Positions 24,528-32,715 of a stretch of 35,274 nt of DNA are shown here, one piece after another. Both the position numbers and the translations under genes were made by a program. Location of the stretch: positions 1-35,274 of the forward strand of contig JAGWXK010000017.1 in assembly GCA_018969905.1 (NCBI GenBank), in the 5' to 3' direction. Source of the stretch: Bdellovibrionales bacterium (GTDB lineage: Bacteria > Bdellovibrionota > UBA1018 > CAIMNF01). The notes beneath the pieces were generated by a model. That model had not been told where the DNA came from. It saw only the letters and a list, made by a program, of their open reading frames with translations, and did not search any database. Within the stretch, counting starts at the first letter, position 1, and each line of letters begins with the position of its first letter.

Positions 24528-25568
24528 TTAAAGAATCGTTCCCGAAATCCACATCCCAAACCGCAGGGTTTCGCCAAAGCTTGCCTGCTGTCCGGTGGAG
24601 GCGCTGATTCTTTGGGCTGCGATCGGTACCCCTTGAATGAAGGGATAAATCCGGAAGGCGGAGCTGGCCTCATGGGTCACACCAAGTTGAACCGCGATCG
24701 GCTGAAGTCTCCAGGCGGTCGAGTCGCCATTGTTCACCATGCTTGCCTGAAACGGATTCCAGCTTGAACCCACTTGCTTTCGATAATCGAGTACTATCCC
24801 GGAGGTAAGCGTGGTTCGGGAGGTGAGTTGGTAGTTCACCGTAGGAGTAAAGGCGAGGGCGAGCTCGGGTTTGTTTCTGCCCGAGAAGTTTGCTCGCCTC
24901 GATTGCGGCTCAAGGGCCTCATCGTCCGCATAGAAAAAGTAGCGGGGCGCGATCACGGCAAATAGCGACCAGCGCGAGCCCGATGGCGTGTACGAGAAAT
25001 TTGCAAACATTCCGGGATTGAACAGAATCTGACGCTCCCGCGAGGTGTAGCCTGTGAGAGGCGAGGGAAGAATGTATGGAAGATCGGTATTCACCGCACC
25101 GCTTAGACTCCAGTCTTTTCCCGAGGCAAGTTTTCCAGATATCCCAAGACGGGGGGATTCCCATCGGAATGGAACGAAGGTCTTCGAGTCCACGCCATTG
25201 TTCAGAATCACCACGCTGCGGGTCTGCAGATCAATCGCAAGATCCTTGGTCAGTCGGTATCGAACAGAAATGATGTTGAAAAAGTTGAGTCCATCGTCGC
25301 TTGGGCGTCCGAATTGGTTCGGTGGAAAAGCCCTCAGGTCAGGATCAAGTCCTGGGCCGTCAAAAAAACTGAAGTAAGTCATTCCAAAGCGGGAGAATGC
25401 CGGATCTCCTTTTGGAATCTCGGCCTGAACCGAAGCCCCGTTTGCGGGCCCGGCCGTGGCTTTCATTTTTCCATTGGTTTGGGCTTCCGCCCCAGATTGA
25501 AGTGCAATTCCCCCTGCAATGACTGCGAACAACGAACAAACACGCGACACTGTCGTGAATGATTTCAT
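24528..25568 (-). CDS. Predicted outer-membrane beta-barrel protein
   Basis: 346 residues. Signal peptide 1-29 (ending near AEAQ). The mature chain is rich in alternating hydrophobic/polar strands with aromatic girdle residues (YFSFFDG, WSLFAVIAPRYFFYAD, LALAFTPTVNYQL, TTLTSGIVLDYRK) and ends in a strand FGMWISGTIL, consistent with a C-terminal barrel strand although the last residue is Leu, not Phe. Glycine- and Asn-rich turns separate the strands. Function (channel, receptor or structural) is unknown. The start is preceded by a run of nine G, and a strong terminator follows. Confidence 0.8.
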   Translation of the reverse strand: MKSFTTVSRVCSLFAVIAGGIALQSGAEAQTNGKMKATAGPANGASVQAEIPKGDPAFSRFGMTYFSFFDGPGLDPDLRAFPPNQFGRPSDDGLNFFNIISVRYRLTKDLAIDLQTRSVVILNNGVDSKTFVPFRWESPRLGISGKLASGKDWSLSGAVNTDLPYILPSPLTGYTSRERQILFNPGMFANFSYTPSGSRWSLFAVIAPRYFFYADDEALEPQSRRANFSGRNKPELALAFTPTVNYQLTSRTTLTSGIVLDYRKQVGSSWNPFQASMVNNGDSTAWRLQPIAVQLGVTHEASSAFRIYPFIQGVPIAAQRISASTGQQASFGETLRFGMWISGTIL

Positions 25569-25571
25569 AAT

Positions 25572-25580
25572 CCCCCCCCC
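25572..25580 (-). promoter_or_regulatory. G9 homopolymer in the ribosome-binding site
   Basis: Nine consecutive G on the coding strand end 3 nt before the ATG of the beta-barrel gene, replacing a normal Shine-Dalgarno. Slippage of the tract would change its pairing and spacing, and so could tune translation. A TATAAT hexamer occurs on the minus strand at about 25634-25639, without a good -35. Confidence 0.5.
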
Positions 25581-25717
25581 GGTTTATTCCCCGCACCGGA
25601 CAATGCACGAGGGGGCATCAATTTGTACAGTTGATTATATCAATGATTTTAATTGTTTTTTTCGAAGGATTGATTTTAGTCCCAGGACGCGCTCGGAGTC
25701 TGAATTTCGCAATGATT

Positions 25718-26248
25718 TCAGGATTTTTTGGTCTTCGCGGACCAAAATGCCGCAAAATACAAATGGAGAAATGCCACAGGAACGGAGCCGATCAGAATGC
25801 ACGCGTTCAGGATGGAGAGGGGACTCCATGCAGAGGGAGGGTGCCAAAACCAGGGGTCGCTCCATCTGGACACTGGAACTGCGGCGGCTGCGAGGGAAAC
25901 CCACGCCCAACGAAGCCCTGACATGGTGAAGTGCATCCAGTACTCGGCCGAGGGAAGGCCTCCGAGGGGTTCTCGACTCTTTTTTTCCCCGAGCACATCC
26001 AGTGATTCGACTCCGAAAGTCACCAAGTTTGCCAGCATCGCAAGCCAAAGCACGGCTCCTCCTGAATCGCCAAGAAGGAGTGGGGCTGCGCCAAAGGGAA
26101 GGAGGCAGGCGTTCCAGGTATGAAGCAGATGCTCGCGACGGCAATCGGGCCTTTTGTGAAGGCCAAAGCGGAAGAAATGAAAATAAAACGCGTCAATCGA
26201 TGCGATGAGGGTGAAGAGGAAAAAAAGAAGGTTTGCGAATTCCATCAT
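25718..26248 (-). CDS. Multi-pass inner-membrane protein with conserved His/Glu pattern
   Basis: 176 residues from ATG 26248; an in-frame GTG at 26272 is possible and would lie 2 nt after the upstream stop. Four to five hydrophobic segments. Between segments are clusters of His, Arg, Asp and Glu (FHFFRFGLHKR, CRREHLLHTWN, GVESLDVL, GGLPSAEYWMHF), which recalls membrane metalloproteins, but no family was recognised. It directly follows the beta-propeller gene on the same strand, so they form an operon. Role unknown. Confidence 0.7.
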   Translation of the reverse strand: MMEFANLLFFLFTLIASIDAFYFHFFRFGLHKRPDCRREHLLHTWNACLLPFGAAPLLLGDSGGAVLWLAMLANLVTFGVESLDVLGEKKSREPLGGLPSAEYWMHFTMSGLRWAWVSLAAAAVPVSRWSDPWFWHPPSAWSPLSILNACILIGSVPVAFLHLYFAAFWSAKTKKS

Positions 26249-26274
26249 GATCCCATTGACTCCGGCTGGCACCC

Positions 26275-27384
26275 CTACAGGATGATGTAACTGATCCGGG
26301 TGGGGACGTAGATATTCGAGCCAAGTTGTGAAACTTGACCAATCACAGTTTCAAGAATTCTCGTGTCTTTGCTGATTGCCGGAGCTCCGTTTTGCGTTTT
26401 GGTGTAGCAGGTGAATTTCCCCATGATCCCGATGCCGCAATACTCGGAATCCTTCCGGAAGGGGGGATTGATGAAGGGCTCGGAGAACTCTCCTAGAAAA
26501 GTGATCTTCTCGTTTTCCAGGTTGAACAGGATAAAATCCCCGGTTGAAAGGGTGAGAAAGGCCTCGGATCCCTCTATGGGTGGAGCGAAAAAATTAAAGC
26601 CGCGCAATTCCTTTACAAAGCGCATTTTTTTGGACTTCAGATCCAGAACGTAAAAGTCGGACGGGATGTCGAACTTCGGATCAAGGAGATTTCCGGCAGT
26701 TGCAAAACCAACGAGCATGTCGCCTGAGAGTGAGATTTGTCCTTTCGGGTCTTTTTTCAAATCATGGAAGCGGGTTTCTTTTCCTGAGCCTTTGTCAAAG
26801 CAGATCACGCCCTTCAGGTCATAGATGGTCGTGGCGCAAATCTCCTCCCCGTATTCAACCAGATTGCTGTCCACATGCAGGGGCTTTGAGTCATGAGACT
26901 TTGCCCTCCAGACTTCTTTCATGGTTTTCTTTGTGATCTTCACCAGGCCGCCAGGTCCTGTCGGAAGATAGAGCGCATCTCCGGAAACAAGGATCGGGCG
27001 CTCGATGTGGCCATCCACTGTAAGGTCGGGAAGCGCTTTCTTTTGTTTCAAGTCAAAGGAATGAAGAACGGTACGGGTGTCCCCGTGAAGACCTTCCCCC
27101 CAATAAAGAGTGTCACCGAAAAGAGTCAGCGCCCCTGTCGTCTGTTTTTTTCCCTCTTTGAGTTTCGTAATTTTTTTTAGTTCCGGGTCCGATTCGTACA
27201 GCACTCCGGATGTGGAGACGAAATAGAGCTTTTTTTGATACAAAGCGGGCGCAGAGAAGACGCTTCCGACTTTCGAGCGAAGCTGATTCGCACTCGGAGC
27301 TGCCGTCAGCGTGGATGGATGGACAAGGAGAGTGAATGTCAGGATGAGAAATGCGAGAAGCGGTGAGTGATGGGAGTTGTTCAT
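26275..27384 (-). CDS. Secreted beta-propeller protein (PQQ/BamB-like repeats)
   Basis: 369 residues with a signal peptide (1-28, ending LTAA). The mature protein repeats a four-stranded blade pattern in which a value is read and labelled: LYFVSTSGVLYESD, LYWGEGLHG, ALYLPTGPGGLVKI, EICATTIYDLKGVICFDKGSG and DFYVLDLKSKKMRF, about seven blades. Such propellers act as periplasmic scaffolds (BamB) or quinoprotein-like folds; no catalytic residues for a dehydrogenase are visible. The start has a good GGAAGGAA Shine-Dalgarno. It is divergent from the gene at 27500 and co-transcribed with the downstream membrane protein. Confidence 0.75.
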   Translation of the reverse strand: MNNSHHSPLLAFLILTFTLLVHPSTLTAAPSANQLRSKVGSVFSAPALYQKKLYFVSTSGVLYESDPELKKITKLKEGKKQTTGALTLFGDTLYWGEGLHGDTRTVLHSFDLKQKKALPDLTVDGHIERPILVSGDALYLPTGPGGLVKITKKTMKEVWRAKSHDSKPLHVDSNLVEYGEEICATTIYDLKGVICFDKGSGKETRFHDLKKDPKGQISLSGDMLVGFATAGNLLDPKFDIPSDFYVLDLKSKKMRFVKELRGFNFFAPPIEGSEAFLTLSTGDFILFNLENEKITFLGEFSEPFINPPFRKDSEYCGIGIMGKFTCYTKTQNGAPAISKDTRILETVIGQVSQLGSNIYVPTRISYIIL

Positions 27385-27499
27385 GCAAAATTCCTTCCTG
27401 TTCTTTCAATGATGGCATACGGCGCTTTTTTTGTCGGTAAATTATGCCTATTCTCCAGTTACCGGATCTTCGGTAAAACTGAAAGGGGAGAGGTGCAGG

Positions 27500-27892
27500 A
27501 TGGCTCTTTTTTCAAGGAAGAAAAAGTGGATTTTCGGGGCGGTGCTTTTCGTGGTTTTGTCGGGTCAAGGCGCCGGAGGGCAGGCCTGGGGGTATCTGTC
27601 TCAGGGTGCGATGACGGGGCCGAGCCGCGACGGCTATTTCCCGATGCCACCCCTGTATGCACAACCCTATCAGACGAACCTCTATTTCTATGGAACCCCG
27701 TGGGGTCAGGTACCACCGGCATACTTTTACCCGAGCCTGACGCCGTTTCTTGGAATACCGCCGACTAACTTTTTCATGCCCCATGGACCCTCTCCCTATG
27801 GTCCGGGCAATTTTTGTCCGACCTGCAATCCACATCTTCGTCCACCCTTGATTCCTCAGCAAACAAACCCAAATTGGCAGATCATGTCCTAG
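27500..27892 (+). CDS. Small secreted Pro/Tyr-rich protein
   Basis: 130 residues from ATG 27500, which follows a GGGGAGAGG Shine-Dalgarno region; upstream extensions lack one. After MALFSRKKK comes a hydrophobic signal segment and a probable cleavage near GGQAWG. The mature part is low in charge and rich in Pro, Tyr, Phe, Gly and Asn (YFYGTPWGQVPPAYFYPS), with one CPTC pair. Such composition is common in extracellular or surface-associated proteins; no family is known to me. The stop is immediately followed by the next gene's GTG start. Confidence 0.65.
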   Translation: MALFSRKKKWIFGAVLFVVLSGQGAGGQAWGYLSQGAMTGPSRDGYFPMPPLYAQPYQTNLYFYGTPWGQVPPAYFYPSLTPFLGIPPTNFFMPHGPSPYGPGNFCPTCNPHLRPPLIPQQTNPNWQIMS

Positions 27893-28726
27893 GTGAATCC
27901 TGTGGGTGAGGCGTTTCCAAGGTTCATCACTTTCTCGATTCTGTTTGCGGCCCTTCTCGGGTTGATTGCGGGTTTCGGATTCGTTTCCTATGAAAAGCTT
28001 GTTTTTTTCAATGTCTGGCTGCTGTCTGTGCCGCACACTTTTTCGACCTTCTTCAGGCACGATTTGAGAACCCCGAAAAAAGGAATGTTTGCGATTTTTG
28101 CGTTTTTCCTCTTTCTTGGTATTTTGACTGCGGTCAGTAGCAAGGTGGACCTTGGAATTTTCATTGCCGTGTATTTTTTCGCGCAGCAAATCCACTATGC
28201 CCGCCAAAACTACGGAATCGCACGGATTTTGGAAGCCGGACGGGATCGAAGTCGGCTCGAGTCGCTTTTTTACCCCTCGGTGGCCTTGATTTCGGTCCTT
28301 GGCGCCGTGTCAAAGGGGCCTATCAATTTTTTTGGCTTTGCTGTGAAGAATCCTCTCCCCTTTCTTGTCTCGGAGCCTGTGACGGCAGTTCTGCTTTCAG
28401 TCATTCTGGGGGCTTTTTTGCTGAATCGCTCCAGGGACAGATGGCCTCCTGCGCTTATGCATTTTGGCATGAATGCCGCAATCTTTTTATTCAGTCAGCA
28501 TTTCACTCTGGTGTGGTTTGTCATCAATGTATTGCACAACCTCCAGTACCTGCAACTCATGGTCCGAACGGAACGCTCAGCGCGCATTCTTGTTTTCCCC
28601 TACATTCTGAGCCTTGCCCTCGCCTTGTTTTCCGGTCTACCGGGGATGATCCTCGTATTCCTCTCCCTGAATTTCACCCATTACCTTTGGGATTCCAGGA
28701 TCTGGCGGGGAGTGAGAGTCTCTTGA
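27893..28726 (+). CDS. Polytopic membrane protein with His motifs
   Basis: 277 residues; about eight transmembrane helices. The start is GTG 27893, abutting the previous stop (TAG then GTG), with GTG 27902 as an alternative better spaced from AGGTG. Conserved-looking polar motifs lie near helix ends: PHTFSTFFRHD, QQIHYARQNYG, LMHFGMNAA, INVLHNLQYLQL and NFTHYLWDSRIWR. This His-x-x-Gln-Tyr and HY-W-D-x-x-IWR pattern suggests a membrane-bound metal or cofactor site, but the family has no function I can name. Likely in an operon with the genes on either side. Confidence 0.75.
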   Translation: MNPVGEAFPRFITFSILFAALLGLIAGFGFVSYEKLVFFNVWLLSVPHTFSTFFRHDLRTPKKGMFAIFAFFLFLGILTAVSSKVDLGIFIAVYFFAQQIHYARQNYGIARILEAGRDRSRLESLFYPSVALISVLGAVSKGPINFFGFAVKNPLPFLVSEPVTAVLLSVILGAFLLNRSRDRWPPALMHFGMNAAIFLFSQHFTLVWFVINVLHNLQYLQLMVRTERSARILVFPYILSLALALFSGLPGMILVFLSLNFTHYLWDSRIWRGVRVS

Positions 28727-28788
28727 AGAAAATCTACTTACCTTGATGCAGGGAGCATGTTCTATGGTCACTGCCGAAGGGGGGCGGT

Positions 28789-28983
28789 ATGTTTTCCATC
28801 GCCTTGATTCTGTATCTGTTTGGCTTCGGAACGCTATTGTTTGATGCAAGACTTCGAGAGGGGTATTCCCTTTCTCTTGCTGCGTTTGGTGCGATTCTGG
28901 TTGGTCTCTCCGTTCTGTTTTTTGTGGCCGGAATTCTGGAGAGGCGGAGGTTGGAGACTGATTCCCACGACACGCTTCCATAG
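28789..28983 (+). CDS. Small two-helix membrane protein
   Basis: 64 residues with two hydrophobic segments (about 3-17 and 29-48) joined by a short basic loop (FDARLREGYS) and a charged tail. A GGGGGG run 4 nt before the ATG can serve as Shine-Dalgarno. It follows the polytopic membrane protein on the same strand. Function unknown; size and context fit an accessory membrane subunit. Confidence 0.55.
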   Translation: MFSIALILYLFGFGTLLFDARLREGYSLSLAAFGAILVGLSVLFFVAGILERRRLETDSHDTLP

Positions 28984-28995
28984 GGGCAAGACGGG

Positions 28996-29024
28996 TTGAT
29001 AAATCGGGTGCAGCTGGGTAAGCT
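28996..29024 (+). promoter_or_regulatory. HEAT-repeat gene promoter (leaderless geometry)
   Basis: TTGATA (28996-29001), a 17-bp spacer and TAAGCT (29019-29024), with 8 nt to ATG 29033. A GGAGG run ends 1 nt before the ATG, too close to act as a ribosome-binding site. Confidence 0.55.
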
Positions 29025-29032
29025 CCGGAGGC

Positions 29033-30058
29033 ATGAGCACGAAAACCTCCAAAAAACGCATATTGCTTGCCCTGCTGTTTTCACTTGTGGGTTTGGCTGC
29101 GTATTTTTTTTGGAGTTCCTCCTTCAATGGTTCCAAAATGATCAGGTCCAATCCTGCTTTAAAAAAGGATTACGAGCTTCTGCGCGAGGAGAATGCCGGT
29201 ACTTCGATTGATTCTGTGGCTATGGCGCTCCGAAGGCTAAATAGCTATCGACTGCCCGAGGGCCTGACGGAGGCACTGAAGCGGTCAAATGATCCCAGAC
29301 CGCAGATCCGTAGTGCGGTTGCCGAGGCGCTTTCAATGAATGTATTGAAAGAGGAGGTTTTCGATGCGGAGTCCCGGCTGGTTTTGGATCCTGAAGAGTC
29401 TGTTCGGGTGGCCTCATTGACGGCGTTGACCCGGATCGGTGATCCAAGAAGGACTGAGATTTTCGACCGTGCGATGGCGAATCCCGGTAAGTCGGTTCGT
29501 GAGGAGTTCCTCATTCACTCGGGTCTTTATATGGCAGCAAAGGGGGATGAAAAAGGGGGGCATCTCAAGGCGATTCACTCCTTGTTGTCCCGGCACAAAA
29601 ATGATCCCGACCTGGTCTTCTTTGGATTGAAGACACTGCTTCGAATCTCCCCTGATGACGCACAAAGCGTGGAGCAGATCAAGGTTTCGTTTCTTGACCC
29701 CAAGACAACAAAGGAACTGTTGCCTCCTTTGTACCGATACCTGGTCCGAACCCGTCCGGAATTCCTGAAAAAACGGTTTTCAAAAGATGCAAAGTCGGCG
29801 TTCGCTCCGCTTCGGGTCACCGCATTGAATAGTATTCTTGAGGTTTGCCCGATCGAAAGGTGGAGTTTGATTCAGTCTGTGTTGAAAGATCCGGTGATTG
29901 ATTCCCAATCCAAAATCATTGCCAGGCGAATCGCGGGTTCATTGGGGGGAAAAGAGGACTCAAAAGGAATGATTCAAGCACCTCCGCCAGGAACGGATCG
30001 ATGTGAGAACTTCGGTCAATACAAGTCTCCCCGTGCAACCACTGGAAAAGGCCGTTGA
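29033..30058 (+). CDS. Membrane-anchored HEAT-repeat protein
   Basis: 341 residues. A basic N-terminus and one hydrophobic helix (about 9-27) anchor it in the inner membrane or act as an uncleaved signal. From about residue 55 the sequence is all-helical with HEAT-like units of 30-35 residues: RPQIRSAVAEALSMN, ESVRVASLTALTRIGDP, KSVREEFLIHSGLYM and PLRVTALNSILEV. Such solenoids bind partner proteins. The C-terminus is disordered and Pro-rich. It heads the likely operon with the cardiolipin synthase and the EEP phosphatase, the stop lying 23 nt before the next ATG. Confidence 0.75.
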   Translation: MSTKTSKKRILLALLFSLVGLAAYFFWSSSFNGSKMIRSNPALKKDYELLREENAGTSIDSVAMALRRLNSYRLPEGLTEALKRSNDPRPQIRSAVAEALSMNVLKEEVFDAESRLVLDPEESVRVASLTALTRIGDPRRTEIFDRAMANPGKSVREEFLIHSGLYMAAKGDEKGGHLKAIHSLLSRHKNDPDLVFFGLKTLLRISPDDAQSVEQIKVSFLDPKTTKELLPPLYRYLVRTRPEFLKKRFSKDAKSAFAPLRVTALNSILEVCPIERWSLIQSVLKDPVIDSQSKIIARRIAGSLGGKEDSKGMIQAPPPGTDRCENFGQYKSPRATTGKGR

Positions 30059-30081
30059 TTTCTGAGATAAGTGAGACCGGA

Positions 30082-31125
30082 ATGAAATCCCGGTCTTGGG
30101 CTCAGGAGCAAATCTATTTCGATCATCAAGGGTATTTTGATTCGCTTCTGGCCGCGATTGCTTCAGCACGGCACTCCATCGAGGTCGAGTCTTACATATT
30201 TGAGCTCGATGTGACTGGGCTTGCGGTCGCAAAAGCATTGCTGGAGGCGGCATCAAGGGGGGTGCGGGTGCGGGTGCTGGTGGATGGAATGGGCACGTGG
30301 TTCACCCAGGAGGATTTGAAGCGGAAGTTCGCGGGGTCCCATGTTCAGTTCCGGATCTATCATCCCTTTTCGTTATTTGGAATCGGCTACTCCCATCTCA
30401 ACAAACGATTGCACCGAAAACTCTGGATCATCGATCACAAAGTCGTATTCACAGGGAGTTTCAACGTGATGGGGATTCCTCACCGGGATACCGGTGTTCG
30501 GCTCGAGGGGGGGCCCGTTGGACTGCTCTCGGATGCATTCGAGAGGTTATGGAGCAAAGACAGCCGGATCCACCCGAGGCGCATTCGTTTGGGCTGGGTT
30601 CGTCTCAACGAGAACAAAAAAATGAGGCGTGCCAACCTTCAGGATCTGACCCGGCGGATTCGTGAGGCGAAGTCACGGATTTGGATCACCAATGCTTATT
30701 TTGTTCCACCGTTTTTTATGTTGCGGGCCCTTTGCCGTGCGGGACTGAGGGGGGTCGATGTGCAACTCCTTCTACCTGCCCGTCCGGATCACCGGTTCAT
30801 GAAAAGGATGGCAGAGGCGTTTTACCAGACATTGCTTTTGAGCGGGGTGCGGGTTTTCGAATTTGAGGAGTCTTTTCTTCATGCCAAAACCATTCTGATC
30901 GACGAATGGGCGATGGTGGGATCCACCAATCTCAACCATCGAAGTCTCATTCACGATCTCGAACTTGACGTGGTATTGCATCAGCCCCGGTCAAAAGAGA
31001 TGCTGGGGGAGCAGTTCAAGGAGGATCTTTCAAAGTCGCGGGAACTTGAGTACCGGAGTCTCAAGTTTTCCTGGTTTTCAAGGGTGCTTCAGTGGGCGCT
31101 CCATTTTTTCAGGTTCTATGCATGA
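30082..31125 (+). CDS. clsB: Cardiolipin synthase / phospholipase D family (ClsB-like)
   Basis: 347 residues from ATG 30082; a TTG at 30055 overlapping the HEAT-gene stop is an alternative start. Two HKD catalytic motifs are present: HRKLWIID (H111, K113, D118, then TGSFN) and HAKTILID (H267, K269, D274, then GSTNLNHRS). The lack of long N-terminal membrane helices and the length match ClsB, which joins phospholipids into cardiolipin at the inner membrane. The next gene overlaps by ATGA and encodes an EEP protein, the same pairing as clsB-ybhP of enterobacteria, which supports the assignment. A membrane-associated phospholipase D role is the alternative. Confidence 0.85.
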   Translation: MKSRSWAQEQIYFDHQGYFDSLLAAIASARHSIEVESYIFELDVTGLAVAKALLEAASRGVRVRVLVDGMGTWFTQEDLKRKFAGSHVQFRIYHPFSLFGIGYSHLNKRLHRKLWIIDHKVVFTGSFNVMGIPHRDTGVRLEGGPVGLLSDAFERLWSKDSRIHPRRIRLGWVRLNENKKMRRANLQDLTRRIREAKSRIWITNAYFVPPFFMLRALCRAGLRGVDVQLLLPARPDHRFMKRMAEAFYQTLLLSGVRVFEFEESFLHAKTILIDEWAMVGSTNLNHRSLIHDLELDVVLHQPRSKEMLGEQFKEDLSKSRELEYRSLKFSWFSRVLQWALHFFRFYA

Positions 31126-31847
31126 AGATCAAAGTCATGACCTTGAACATCCACAAGGGATTTTCACTTTTCAACCAACGCCCCATTTTGCAGGAACTCA
31201 AGGCAGAGATCCGCTCACATGCCGTGGATGTGCTGTGTCTGCAGGAAGTGTTGGGAGAACACAAAAAGCATGCAACAAGGCCTCAGTTCGAGATGATCGC
31301 AGATCAGATCTGGAAGCATTATGCGTATGGAAAAAACGCGGTTTATTCGAATGGGCATCACGGCAATGCAATCCTAAGTCAGTTTCCATTTCTGGAGTTC
31401 GAGAATTTCAACATCTCCAATCACAGGTTTGAGCAAAGGGGCGTCCTGCACGGGGTGATCAGTGCACCGGAATGGAAGGGGCGCCGGGTCCATGTCATGA
31501 CTGCGCACCTTGACCTCCTCTCGTCGGGGCGGATGCGCCAGGTGGATCGCATCCTGGGCTTGATCCGCATGAGGGTAAAGCCCGGCGAGCCATTGATTCT
31601 GGCGGGCGACTTCAATGACTGGCCCGAGGAACTCAGTCATCGGTTTTTGGCCGAGGCCGGACTTCTGGAAACCCATCTGAATCGCTTCGGCGAACACGCT
31701 CGCACTTATCCCTCGGCATTTCCGGTGCTGAAACTCGACAGGATTTATGCCCGGGATCTTGCGGTGGAGTCGGTCCAGAGACTTTCAGGACCCCCTTGGG
31801 ACTCTCTTTCCGATCACCTGGGACTCCTGAGCGAACTGCGGTTTTAA
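31122..31847 (+). CDS. ybhP: Endonuclease/exonuclease/phosphatase family protein (YbhP-like)
   Basis: 241 residues from ATG 31122, which overlaps the cls stop (ATGA). EEP-fold metal-dependent phosphohydrolase with the family motifs in order: LNIHKG (8-13), LQEV with Glu42, TAHLDLL (127-133), GDFND (162-166) and the terminal SDHLGL. No signal peptide. Genes of this type beside cardiolipin synthase are thought to process phosphoester lipids or their head groups, but the substrate is not established. The tight coupling implies joint expression. Confidence 0.85.
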   Translation: MKIKVMTLNIHKGFSLFNQRPILQELKAEIRSHAVDVLCLQEVLGEHKKHATRPQFEMIADQIWKHYAYGKNAVYSNGHHGNAILSQFPFLEFENFNISNHRFEQRGVLHGVISAPEWKGRRVHVMTAHLDLLSSGRMRQVDRILGLIRMRVKPGEPLILAGDFNDWPEELSHRFLAEAGLLETHLNRFGEHARTYPSAFPVLKLDRIYARDLAVESVQRLSGPPWDSLSDHLGLLSELRF

Positions 31848-31865
31848 TATAGTAAATAAATTTAG

Positions 31866-31894
31866 TTGACTTCGCGGAGTAAGGTCGGTAGGGT
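31866..31894 (+). promoter_or_regulatory. Metzincin gene promoter (leaderless geometry)
   Basis: TTGACT (31866-31871), a 17-bp spacer and TAGGGT (31889-31894). ATG 31902 lies 7 nt beyond the -10 box and no Shine-Dalgarno is present. Confidence 0.6.
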
Positions 31895-31901
31895 TTGCCG
31901 C

Positions 31902-32711
31902 ATGAAATCGATTTCATTGAATCATGCATCCGCTCTTTTGGTCCTTTTGATACCCGCTCTTTCGGAGGGCTCGGCACTCCTGATGAAAGACGAGAAAAAA
32001 AGGGAGATCACTTTTTTCACCCGCTTCATCTACCGGGGCAAGGCCATGACACCAAAACTCGCACTGGATTCAACCCGCGAAATCGCAAGCTTATGGAACG
32101 AATCCAAGGGGTCGGTCATGTATCGTGGACGCGAGTATCGAGCGAAATTCGTGTTCTCGTACGCCACGGATGCGGGAAATCGAATGCCGGACTCGGGATC
32201 CTGCGCGGAAAACCATGTGATGATTGAAGCCCCTGCCGCTCGGGGTGATCGTTCATTTTACTCCATGTCGGGTCGGTTCGGTACGTTCTACACAAGTGAT
32301 GATCTCGGTCGATCCACAACCACCGCACATGAATACGGCCATGGCTTGGGGCTTGATCACGATCCCTATGAGCAGTTGAATGCCGGCGTACCTGGAATCA
32401 TGTTCGCAAGAGGTACCCTGGTAAAATCCCGCTACCAGTGGAATCCCTCTGCTGCTCCCGGGGCTGCCGGTGGAAGCATCAAGCCGCATCATCGCAGGGT
32501 CAGGGCGGAGGATTTGAGAAAGTTAAACGTTGATTCCGTGGGGTTTGTGGGAAGCGTCGGGTGTCTTGGCGACGGTGTTTTGAGAATGGTCTCCATGTCC
32601 AATCCGGTTTTGCCGGAGCCGGTTCCAGCTTCGGTTCAACACCTTCTGGAATCCTCCCCCTTTTCGCCTGATTTGAGCGAGGAAATGGATTCGGAAGCGC
32701 ACGATCACTGA
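31902..32711 (+). CDS. Secreted metzincin-type zinc protease
   Basis: 269 residues from ATG 31902. An N-terminal signal peptide (about 1-25) is followed by one domain. The zinc motif is HEYGHGLGLDH (143-153), the extended HExxHxxGxxH of metzincins, and a Met-turn candidate GIMFARG follows at 166-172. The N-terminal part has a single Cys (SCAEN, C101) that could act as a cysteine switch, but no clear pro-domain is seen. The C-terminal 60 residues are polar and end HDH. Probably exported to attack proteins outside the cytoplasm. It is unrelated to the 15.9-kb protease. Confidence 0.85.
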   Translation: MKSISLNHASALLVLLIPALSEGSALLMKDEKKREITFFTRFIYRGKAMTPKLALDSTREIASLWNESKGSVMYRGREYRAKFVFSYATDAGNRMPDSGSCAENHVMIEAPAARGDRSFYSMSGRFGTFYTSDDLGRSTTTAHEYGHGLGLDHDPYEQLNAGVPGIMFARGTLVKSRYQWNPSAAPGAAGGSIKPHHRRVRAEDLRKLNVDSVGFVGSVGCLGDGVLRMVSMSNPVLPEPVPASVQHLLESSPFSPDLSEEMDSEAHDH

Positions 32712-32715
32712 ATTC

